From Tiliqua scincoides (taxonomy: Eukaryota > Chordata > Lepidosauria > Squamata > Scincidae): a stretch of 64,000 nt of DNA. Below the pieces are notes generated by a model. The model saw only the letters and a program-made list of their open reading frames with translations. It ran no database searches and was not told the origin of the DNA. The DNA is taken from the NCBI RefSeq assembly GCF_035046505.1, contig NC_089823.1, positions 26,832,388-26,896,387 on the forward strand, in the 5' to 3' direction. The first letter of the stretch is position 1. Each line of letters begins with the position of its first letter. The translations under genes were made by a program, and so were the position numbers. Positions 11,620 to 23,700 of the stretch are shown piece after piece.

Positions 11620-11782
11620 GATATATGAAAAAAAATCCTTAAGACTGTTGAAAATGTTACAAGTGACATGATAACCATGTCATCAGTGCCTGAGAATGAT
11701 GGATTACCAGAAGACTGGAAATAGTTTGCAAGTGGCTGGTATAGGGGCATCTGCACTCCACATGGTGGGGTATTTGGGAAAA
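11620..11782 (+). CDS. USPL1: USPL1 exon 2 (coding from 11696)
   Basis: The acceptor is TTCTTTTTCAG before 11620. The coding part begins with two ATG codons at 11696; the first is taken because the human protein also begins MM. It encodes 29 residues ending MVGYLGK, and the donor GTCAGT follows at 11783. Reading on into the intron gives an unrelated hydrophobic tail, which is an artefact. Confidence 0.92.
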
Positions 11783-14700
11783 GTCAGTTCAGTTCTTTTT
11801 CACATTGTGCAAAGTTCTTTTTTTCCCTCCTCAGTGCTGAGAGATATTTTTTCTCTTGGTCTCATTTTAATATATGGCTTTTATAAAACTAAAATTCCAC
11901 GGAAATCTTACTGAAATGGCGAAAGATTTATTATTTTAAAATGGTTTTAACAAATATATTTATGGGAGAGTTCATTTTGATGGCAACACTTTGACAATTT
12001 AAAAGCCAATTTTTAAAAGTTTTATTTGATCTAATCCTAGGATCTCACATTCTCTATAAATTTTGTTATTTTCCTGTGCAAATGTAATTCTGAAATGCAT
12101 AAATGGCTTATGTGGTATGAAAGTCATTTTGCTCTGTTCATGTTTGGCCTATCAAGAATAACACATTTCATGTATATTTTATATCTTTTTAGGACAGTAA
12201 TTCTGTAGAAGTAACTCCAGATGAATGTTGCCCAGCTTGCAAAAAGAAAGGACTGAAACAAGCTTTACGAATATATCGCATCAATTTTGAAGAGTCTATT
12301 TTTTTATGTGAAAATCCACAGGTACTTCAGCAGTTTTTTAATTGCTGAATTAGACAGGGGACTAATTTTGCTCTGTCTTATCATTCTTATTCTAGGTACT
12401 TATGGTGACTTTCCATCAGGTTTTACAACTGGATTGGTTGCCATCACCTTTTACAACTGGATAGTTTCTCTCTTTCTGAACACCAGTATAGGTTACATTG
12501 AACATAAAAATGTTTGGGCAGCCCAATCCTTTCCAGCACTGGCACAGTAGAGCCACATACCCCACTCTGTGCCCAGCACAGGATAAGAGCAGGCCGGAGG
12601 TCTCTTTGGGGTAAGGAGTAGAGCCCCGGCCTGCCCAATGGTGCTACTCAGAGCTGCGCCATCAGGAATCTGAGAAGTCCCATGTCAGGGAGGGGGAAGA
12701 CTCAGGGGAGGAAATAGGATGTGCTGTAAGTCAGCATTGCCAATCCACCTCCTTTCCAGGCCTGATCTGCCCCCCCCACCTGATACACCCCCCTTCCTGC
12801 CCTGCTCAGTGCAGCTCCTACCTGCTCTATTGGGCACTGTTCCTGATCTGGTGGCAGTGAGATGGCCTAGGCCTTCCTGCTGGCAGAGCCTACTCTTAGG
12901 GTGCTGCTAATGTGCTTTATGGCACTTTAGCAACACAATAGGTGCTGTGCGAGCACTAGGACAGAAGAGGATTGCACCGTAAGTCTTGTGGAAACTTTAG
13001 TATTATGACATACAAGGAAGTAGCTGTAGAGGGAGAGAGTAGTGCCCACTCCCTATGATCCATAGCAATCATGCCCAGTAATCCTGAACTGTAATGTCTC
13101 AGTTGGATATTTTTTGATGTAATAATAATATTCAGACCGAATCCAAAAATATGGATTCCAACCCAGATTTCTCAAACACTTGTACACACATAACTACTGC
13201 TATTCTGTTCACCTCTGCTCCTATACTAGCATCTTGCCATAGCCTATTCCAGCCATTTTCAACCACTGTGCCATGGCACACTGGTGTGCCGCAGATGGTG
13301 TGCAGGTGTGCTGCAAGAGTTTGGGGGAGTGTCATTTGTTAGTAGGGCCACTGGGGGATGTGAGCCCTTGCTGTCACTGGGTGTGCCTTGTCAATTGTCG
13401 AAAAACCAATGGTGTGTCTTGACAGTTTTAGCGCCTTGACAGTGTGCTATGAGATGAAAAAGGTTGAAAATCGCTGGCCTATTCACTGTTTAATCCAATC
13501 TTAATTCAGTGAAGCTAGAAATTTCATCTTCCTACTTGAAATGCTAAATGCAAAAGGGTTTGTAAAAGCCTAAATCCGTCAGTACCCAGAAAAGAGACAC
13601 TTAAAAAAAGTGAATATGAAAGAAAAACCTAGCATTCCCACAGAGGCATTCTTTTTAGAGGCAATAGTTTTCTTTCTTAAAAAGGCTTCAGATTTCAACT
13701 TTGTATTTCTCAAAAAGGCTTCAGATTTCAAGTTAGAGGTGGGAGAAAACAGTTTTTTTTGTTTTTGTTTTTGTGGAGTTCAGTTTTTCCCAAGTTAGAA
13801 GTTCAAAAGGTGGTGTTGTGTTTTTATTCAAAATTTACATTATAATTATAAACTATAATTGCTTTATAGTGTGATAGATAGGTGATACAGGTGGTATAGT
13901 TTCAGCAGATGCAGCCACAATCATTACTCATGCACCCCCATTAAATAATAAATAAAAACCAAATGGTTTTATTTTTCTCAGGTTTTGAGTTTTTTGTTTT
14001 TACACAAAAATGAGAAGTGCAGAAAGTGGTGTTAATGTGTTCTTATTTTGTTATCACCATTTTCTCTCACTTCAAATTATGCCATGTCTAATGTTGCTGG
14101 AATACTGGTTATAATACTTAGCATTGCATTGTGCTTTCTGAGTGCCCAAAGCACTTAGTATGTCCTAACATATTATCTCTATATTGCAACTGAGGCTGAG
14201 AGGGAGTAGCTTTCCTCAGGACACCCAGTGTGTTTATGACAGAAATAAGATTTGAACTGGGGAAGTCCTGATTCACAGCTCAGTGTCAGGCAGCCCAATC
14301 CTAGCCTGTGCTGTATCCAGTGCAAGGTAGGTGGATCCCATGCAACTTGGAATAAGGGGATTTTTTCCCCTTACCCCGTGTTGCATAGCAGTCACCTCAA
14401 TGAGGCTATTCGCATCTGTACCAGCAAAATTGCAGGTGCAGATCTAAGCAGCCAACATAATGTGGGGTTGCTCAGGAGGGTCCGCTCACTGGCCTTCCTA
14501 CACCTCCCACCCAGAAACAGCCCCACTCTACCCTCCGCCTCCTGTGCTGGCCTCCCCATGCCGGTGCAAAGTTACCCCTGCCTGGCAGGGATATTACAAG
14601 GAGAGACTGGTGCGCATCCTCATGCTGGCTTCCCTGAATCCTAAAGTGGTGCAAACATGCTTTATGGCACATTTGTGACACTCCCAAGCTGGTGCAAAGG

Positions 14701-17700
14701 GACTTGCAACAAGAACTTAAGATTACACTCTCAAAATCAGAAAGCCTTTAAAAAAGAAAATCTTATTACCTTAAAGATGAGTGAGATTTAAAACTCTGGG
14801 ATTTCATTCATTTTTAATTGGTTCTTAACTTTTTCTAGCTATAGTTTCTGTAAGTAGTGATGCAGTTTCTACAGTTATGCCTCGTTATTCATTGGGGTCC
14901 TGTTCCAGAACCCCCAGTGGATTAAAAAATCAATTGTTACCAAATGAGTGGGAAAATAGCTTTAAAGACCCACTTCCAGGTTTCTTGCTCCTCCATTGTT
15001 GCCTCAGAATGCATTAGTATAGATATTGTACTGCATTCAGTCACTAGATGGGGTGAATAATGAAAAATAATAGAATGAAGTCCCCTTACATTCCATTATT
15101 CGCTCCATCTAGTGGCTGAATGTGGTATAGCATCTATACCAATGCATTCTGGGTCAACAATGGAAGAGCAGGAAAGCATGAAATGGGTCTTTAAAGCTAT
15201 CTTTAACCCCGAGAAACTTGCAACCAGTGCAGTTAACAACACTGAAGGTAGGAAATGGGATTTTGGTGTTTTTTTCCTTATTACAAGGCATTTAAAGTTG
15301 GACCTGGCATCTGGTGAGTCAAATCAGTGGATTCCGAGGTCCCACCTATACTTCATCTCTGAAAATTGCATTTGTAGTTTATTAATTTACATAAATACTA
15401 TACAGAGTTCTAAAATCCTGTTTGTGTTTTGTTTCTCTCTTTCAGTGCATCTACCCTCTAGGATTTGAACCACTAAGCAACATAATAATTCCCATTGATT
15501 CAAAAGATTATCCATCTCGAGACACTTGTAGGAAAAGAAAGTTATTTGACACAAGCTTGGTAGCTTCTCCCATTGTATCATGTTTAAAATTAACTAAGGC
15601 CAATACTTTGATGGACACTGAGCAGACATTAAACACTGATTTTGTTTCTGAGCTCAATGAAGATCACCAATATGAGACTCAGTCAAAGCAACTTGATGGC
15701 TCATCAATCAAACGGCCAAACTTTAATAATACAGCTGAATCCATGGAGCAGAAAATGGGTTTGGAAATGGCAGTCCAGGAAAGTTCATTAGCAACATTCA
15801 CCATGCAAACACAGCTCTTGCCAGATTCATCAGTTTCTGAAAATCAGCATCAGGACAACAAATCTCTTCCAGAGCCATTATGTCTTCAGTGGAAGAATAT
15901 GTACGCACTCTGCTGGTTAGATTGTATTCTGTCAGCTCTGGTGCATTTAGAAACATTAAAAATGAATCTGTCTGGGTCAGTCTCAGAAAAGTTACCAATA
16001 ATTCAGAGGCTACTTGCAGAATACAACCAAGCAAGTGAACTTGTGCATACTTGCCAAAGGGGTAAGTTAAATTTGTCTTTTTTATTTTATTTTTTTGGCT
16101 GTCAAATTTATGTTTACTGACATTCAGTGGAATGCATAAAACTCTGAGCCACTCAGATGATTTCATTGTATTTCTAACGGATAATGTGAAAAATAAATGC
16201 AGGTATTGTATTTTTCTTTTCCCCCCTTTCACAATCAGATTTGTACTTTTGGTATACATATTATTTTTCAACATTTGAATACAGATTTTATGTTGTGTTT
16301 ATAGAGAGGCAAACTCCACATCCTGGGATTAAAAAAAATTGCTTTTAAAGAAAATTGGTCATGTAGAAGCACTGACATTTTCTTTTTCAGCCTCTCATTA
16401 CTACCTTCATAAACTACTTGTTCCACCTATATTCTGCGTATTAAAATAGCTGCTGCCCAGTTACCTTCATAGCTGCTGATCACACCTTTCCTCGTCCATC
16501 AAAAGCAATGAGCAAACAGGCGTAATGATACAACAATGGCTGTGTGAAGGGCAGCTGAAATATTCTTACCCATGCCAGTCAATTATGAGTTCATTATACT
16601 TGTTCACTTACATGTATTGAGTTTGATGCTAAGAGTGCAATTAGTTCTCAGATCTCTAGAAATGTTTTCTTCACCTATTCATTTGAGAAAGGACTCCTGT
16701 ACATTTGGCATAGAACTAATATATTGGAGAAGGTGCTGGGGTATGTTTCAGAGTACCAAGAAGATGCTAGGCAGGCCTTTAGGGCCTCACAGTTGCCCCA
16801 CTTGAAGTGACTGCATCCCATTACATATACAAATACTTTCCCGCAACTGAACATGGTAGGGGGAAAATGATAGTGCTATCTTGCAGGGAAGCATGATTGC
16901 CATTACAGATCATTGTATTGAGAAACCTCTAATATGCGTTTGAAGAACATAGTGCACCACTACACAGTTTAAAAACCACAAGAGACATGGACCCAAGTTT
17001 GGCTATGGCAAGGATTCTAGCTAATAGAGCAGCTAAGATAGCTTGCAGTTAGCTTTGTGCAAATGTCTTGATAATGTTTGCCATAATCAATAATCACCTG
17101 TTTTTCTTGTGAATATCTGCAGTTGAATTGCTATAAAATGCACAGTAGAATTAAATTTATTAAGTAGTATTGTTGGTAGAGGTTAGAAATGTCAATTTTT
17201 GAATAAATATATGCTAATAGAACAACCAATTATTTTATACAGGCAAACATGTTTCAGGGATTCCTTTGGATGTTCTGTCAAGAGCTGAATCACATCTCAA
17301 TGAAATCAGGAATATAATTTTTTTACAACTTCAGCCTCAGCTTAAGTGTAAACTGGGTAAGTAATAGCTCAAGTATTCAATTTGGATGTTTATTTTCACT
17401 TTATGAAAAGTTGCTTTTTTTGCATACAGTAGAACTATATCTCCAAACAAATGGCAGTATAATAGTAGTGCACTGCTAGACCAATCTACTTTTTCTTGTA
17501 TAGTTCCTACCCTTTTAGTTCTTTATTTATGGGTCTAGAGGGAGTCATTCCTCAGTGTTATGTGCTAATCTATTACAATACTTTCTTTCTGTTCCTCTTT
17601 AGTTTGGTATATACATCACTGGAAACCACTTTTCATTGTCAATAGCTTCAGTTAAGGTTCTGGTTACAATAATCTAATGCATTTGTGTAATTATTTATTA

Positions 17701-20700
17701 AGTTAGGCTTAAGAACATAAGAACCACCCTGCTAGATCAGATCCAACCAAGAATCCATCTAGGCCAGCTAGATCAGATCCGACCAAAGATACATTTAGTC
17801 CAGCATCCTATTTGCCAACCATATGCCTCTGGGAAGCCCACAGGCAGGTTGTAAAGGCAATAGTCCTTCCACACTGTTGTCCAACAACTGGTATTCTTTG
17901 GCACACACAGTCCCTATCTTGTGTAGCAGACTTGATAGAAGTCATATTGGAAAAATCCCACCTCAATTCATCATCAGTAAAATAAGGATTCGATTTGTAG
18001 TGTGTACATTATAATAAAGATTTTTGGTTAGAGCTGGTAATAGTAAGATAATTTGAAGCAGTTGGTATTGTACAGGAAGTGAAGCCATTTTAAACAGATA
18101 GGTTATCACCTGCTGTAGTCAATTCTGACCTAAAGAGTTAGTTCAGATGCAGTGCCAAACCATGGTTTTGGAGAAAAAGTCTTCAAGGAGCCTCAGGCTC
18201 TCACCCTCTCTCCTTTCACACGCTGTCCCTTTCCCTCCTTTTCTTATTTGAGGCAAACCGTGGTTTGTTGTTCTGTCTGAACTGGAAAACAGTGGTTTTC
18301 ACTTGCCCTGGAATCCAGAATTGGAATTCATGGTTTGATTCTGACTTTCATTCTGATTTGCAGGGCAAGCCCAAACCATAGCGTGCCAATTCAAACGAAC
18401 AGGCAAACAGTGGTTTACCTAAAATAGGGTGGGAAGAGAGTGTGTGAACTGAATACTTCCTGAAGATTTGCTCAGAGTCAGATTCGAATACTGGCTTGTG
18501 TTGAAGTGAAATAGCTTACTACTGAGAAAGTAAAAATATCTTTGGGGGATACCTTCCTCACACACCCTGCAAATGCAGAAACCACTGATAAAAGGGAACC
18601 TGTTTAAAAAGCAGTTCAAAAATCCCCCCATCATCACAAAAATGACTTACCTGCTTTTGATTCCAGCCTTCTTGTTGCTGTTCCCAGGCTCGCTGGCTCT
18701 TTGTTGATACAAAGTGGAAGCAGCACTCCCAGTAAGCTAGGCAGAGGGCTGTAAAGAACAATACATTTATCATAGAGTTCAAAGAGTTCAGTGTCATGTT
18801 CCTTTCAGCCCTCTGCCTTGCTTCCAGTAAGTGCTGAATGCTTCCATTTTGGAGTCAGCAAAGAGTCAGTGAGCCTGGGAACATCCAGGCAGGAGTTCTG
18901 GCTCAGTTGGTAGAGCTACCGCCTTGTATGCCTGAAGATCTGAGGTTGCCAGTTCGAAACAACCGGAAGTACCCGAGAACTGAGGACACGCTGATATACT
19001 GATGAGCTGACCCTCGGTGCAGAGAGGAGTTGCCGTCAAGTGGAGCGTGGGAGGCGAAGGGCCAGAAAGAGGCCAGACTGGGAAAGAATCCAGCTGGAAT
19101 GAGGAGTTCTATGAAAGACTAGAACTATTCAATTGTAAAAATCCTACAGGGGTTTAGAACAGCCTGCCTATGTAAACCGCCTTGGATTATAGTCTGAGGA
19201 GAAAGCTGATGACCAAAGAAAGGCGGTATATAAATACCTGTATAAATAAATAAATCCACAGGAAGGTTGGAATCAAAAGCAGGTAAGTCATTTGTGCAAT
19301 GAGAAGTTTTGGACCACGGATAATTGGAACCGTGGATACTAGATCCATCGATATGGGGGATGCCTGTACTAGGACAAAAATTTACTTTGTAGATACTTTA
19401 ATGGAGCTTGTGTACAAATAGGTTGTAAAATTTGATCCTCATGTCTACATTTTGAAATCTAGCCAGGCATATTTTGAATAATCATTAGACCATGCCAAGA
19501 GAACATAAATTATGCTTTACTTTATCTTTTTATTATGTTCGTAGTTAATGTAAAATGTTCATTATCCTGTATGAGATTGTCATGTTTCGTTTTGTTTTTT
19601 CTTCAAAGGTCAGAAAGAAAGCCCAGTGTTTGCATTTCCTCTCCTTTTAAAGAAGGATCCTCAAATAGAGAACCTTTTTCTCCTTTCTTTTTCATGGAAA
19701 TTTGAATGTTTACAGTGTGGCCACCAAGTTAGTGACAGGTTGGTTTATTTGCCTTTTTCTCTTCTTCCTTTGGTATAGTTCCGAATTGTCAAACTCATTT
19801 CACACAAAGGACCGAAGTTAGCTTTCGTGATGCCTAGTGAGGGCCTGAAGTGCCATCCTTAAGCAGAATGTGACATTGTTAAGGAGATGTTAGCCAGAAA
19901 TAAGCACTTTATTCCCCTGTAGAAACTTGTTGGCTTTAAATTACAGAAGAGAAAACGTGCAAAACATTTTCATATTTTCAGGATATGAGAGCCCAATTAT
20001 CAAGCTGGGAGAGCCCAATTATAACAGTCCAAGATAAATTGCTTCTGGGAGCTGCATTAGGCCTACGAGCCTTATTTTTGACATCCTTGGTGTAAATCAA
20101 TAGGTTATTTGTCCATAGAGATTCCAGGTGGAATGTAGCATACCTCATCCTTTTATAATATATATATATAGCTTATATTGTGTTTTTCTCGCCCAGATGG
20201 GCACACTGAAATGACTGAATGTAGTTAGCCAGTGAGTACTAGAATGTTGCCCGACTTCATGACAATCACTAAAAGAGGATTGTCAAAGAATTGCAGGCAC
20301 TTGTGGTTAGCTTCAGCCTAAATGTACAATGACTTCAGCCTTCTAGATTACTCCAGATGTGAATAAATTCTGAATGTGGATCATTTAACTTGAGTGGCTG
20401 TTTCAACTGTCCTGAGCTTGTGTTTGTTTAACTTTGCAAGTATTTTGCTACACCAGTGAATCACTTCTTTGTGTTTCTTATTTCAGATGTAAGAAGTCAT
20501 TAACAACATTTACAAATATAATTCCAGAATGGCACCCACTGAACGCTGTTCATATTGCTCCCTGTAATAAATGCAATCACACTTCTCAAAGAAGGAAAAT
20601 GGTTTTGGAAAAGTAAGTTTGAGCCATGTTAAGATCCTGAAGTGAGTAAAGCTACATAACAGCGAACATTTCACCATGAGTTCCAACCAATGTGCACATT

Positions 20701-23700
20701 TTAGTTGCAGACTTGAACTGCATTTCAGTATAAAAATTAGTAGCCTTCTTGGTCCCATTGTTCAAAGATGGTTGCCAGCTGGGAAGCTGATCTCTCTCAA
20801 GTGGTCTGTTATTTGAAAACTATTTCATTGGGTAACTTTCTGGGAGCACTAACCCAGGATGTGCCCAAGTATCGGTTTACTGGTTTATGAAGTTAATCTT
20901 GGATTGTCCTGTAAACTTTTGGAATAGTGATACATGAGATTAGTGAGATTTTGGAATAGTGATACATGAGCTGCTGTTCTTGTTATATGTTGGTGTGATT
21001 GACCTTGATGTGGGTTATTTAAATCTAAAACTTCAAATTGTTGTGTCTTTGTGGCAGGGTCCCCTCAATACTCATGATCCACTTTGTCGAGGGCTTGGCA
21101 CATAGTGACCTGGCAGTCTACTCATTTAAGTTTCAAGAAGATTTCTACCAAATAACTTCTGTAGTTCAATACCAAGAGGCAGCTAAACACTTCATAACAT
21201 GGATTTTGAATTCAGATGGTAAGTTACAGTAGGCTCCATTAAACTTTTGCTCTTTTTAAAGAGGCATAAAAGAAGAAAAGTCTGCTGGATCAGGCTAAAG
21301 GCCCATGTAGTCCAACATCCTGTTTCCCAAAGGGGCCCACCAGGTGCCTCTTGGAAGCTCCAAGTGGGAGAGAGAGACCTACATCTTGCCCCACATTGTT
21401 CACCAGCAACTGGTATTCAGAGTCATGCTGGAAGGTAGCACATGGCCACCATGACTAGTAACTGTTGTCTATTCTGGTCAGTATTTTCCTCACTTCTCTC
21501 ACATTAGTGGTATTCATGTATTATGGGAAATTAAAGCTGTTCTCCTCAATGTATTTAAGGTAGTTCTGCCACATCCATCCTTGTCCCTCCTGCTCCGAAG
21601 TTCATCTACCCAGTGTTCCTCTAAAAGGTCAATACCACTGTGTGGACCCCTTCCTTTGATGTGTAGCATTGTCTCCAGTCTCTTGGAGATTATACCATAA
21701 GTCAACACAGGAATGCCAAGCTTAGCAGGAACACTATATCTTTCCCTTCTCAAAGGGAATATCCATTGTATATTCTTGGTCTCCTGTGCTCTCAAGTAAA
21801 TGTGAGAGAAGGTTAAAACTGTTCCCGCATAAGCACATGATTGCATTATTTCTAGCAACCACACTGTACCCTCACCAGGCCACAAGCAGTTGCCTCTAAG
21901 AAAAAACAAGTTTACAACAGCTTTCCTGCCTGGTTGCCTGTAGAGAGTTTTCTTCAACACAAGAGCCTAGATAAGCACAAGAGAAGATGCAGGGTGAACT
22001 GGAGGTAACGTGTAATGGTTAGCAACTGGCACCTTCCCTTTTTGCTCCTGCTTCACCTTTAAATAGTGACAAACTGGGAAAGTAAATCGCTGCCACTAGC
22101 GCAGGCTATGACACCAAGCAGAAGGTGGCCAGCTGGTGAAAACTTCACTCCTAGTAGGGTCAAGAACCCCAAAAGCCAGTGGCGCCCTTGAAACTTAACA
22201 GTCGTGGAACATGACTTTCTGATGACAACCCACCTGAGCGAACTGAGGCTGGACAGGTGAAACCATTAAAAGGGATAACAGTAGATCAGAAAAGTGGGAA
22301 ACTGCAAGAGACATTAGTGCTCTTAAAAAAGGGATGTGGCAAAGATTGGTATGGATGTTTAAAGGCAAGTGGAAAATAAAGCAGCCCTGACACATTGTAC
22401 TGGGTATGACCGCTGGTCTACTTACACTTTTCTAGTGTCCTAGTCCGGGCACAAATATTTGCAGCAAGGTGAGCAGGCAAGTCCCCAAGAAGCACCAGAT
22501 ACTCTCTACATCAAGAGTATTTTTTAAATAAACTGTTGAGTGTTCACTCTGCTTTGCTGAAATAATGGGATACAAGGGGGGTGTAATTTAAGCCACTTGA
22601 GTTTCCTACTCATAGAAATCAGGTGGGCTTCAGTGGGCTGGCTCAAACAAAGCCAGGTCCTTTGTTTACCAGACAGTTGGGCAAGAGAAATGCTCAAACA
22701 ATCAACACAATAGGACAAACATGGTTACTGTCTTTGACTTGGCAGCCCCTTCATGAAGCTGAGGCATCACAGGAGTCTCTCAAGTACTAGAAAGGGAGTA
22801 GGCAAGCTAGTCACAAGAGCAGTGAGCCTGTTGTTTTTGTTAACCATGTGGTGAAATTGCATGTTTTCTGAATTAAGAGAACCTAGATCTGCACAGTGCT
22901 GAGTTAGGGCATTATAGAGGTATTTGAGAATAGTAGTACTGTTTGTTTTATTCAGAAGTGAGCCAATTGTGTTCAGTAAGACTTAGGCTGTAATCCTATC
23001 TTACAAATGGGAAACAAGCATCTCTAGGCATTGAGCATTTTAAGATTCTGAACCTTTTTTATCTCATTTTTTCAGGAACATGGCTTGAGTGTGATGACTT
23101 AAAGGGTTCTTACTGTATTCGGCATAAGAACTTTGAAGTTCCTCCTTCAGAAGTTCACATTGTTATCTGGGAAAGAAAGACATCACAAGTGACAAATGAT
23201 CTAACTTTGCATTTGCAAAGTAAAGGAACTATGAATGTTCCTCTTATGAAAGCACAATCAGATTCTCCAGTGAAGTGTGTTGATGACAAAGCCGTAGACA
23301 ATACACCTTTAGTTTGTCATGAAGTGGATATGGAGAATGCTCATACAAATAAGACACAAAATGTAATTAGCAATAACAAAAGCAATTCTCTTTTGGGCTT
23401 TGAAAACCTGGCAGATGATGATATTATCACTTTGACTCTTGTAAATGTTCCACTTGATTTGGGGGGTAAACCACTGGAAGACAGCAGTGTAATAGAAAAT
23501 CTCCCAGTAGCTGAAACAGGCACATTGCGGCAGCAAGGTCCAGGTGCTGTTGATACATCTCCAGCTACTTCTAAGAAAGGGATTGCTGGTAATGAGTGCA
23601 TGTTGCTAGAAAATACTAGTACTCCCTTACAACCAAAAAATGCCAGTACCCCATTTATTATGCCAGCAGTCCCTCTAAGTAACAGCAGTTGCTTACCAGA

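Noticed and set aside
11783-11914. Extension of USPL1 exon 2 ORF into the intron
   Set aside because: Joining at GTCAGT restores frame with exon 3 and matches human; the extension is intron.
18894-18965. A third tRNA gene
   Set aside because: The tRNA-like head lacks a matching acceptor stem and continues into a SINE body and LINE-type tail.
21514-21960. 148-residue reverse ORF in USPL1 intron 8
   Set aside because: No recognised motif, not conserved by eye with any family and opposite to the host gene; chance frame or decayed repeat.
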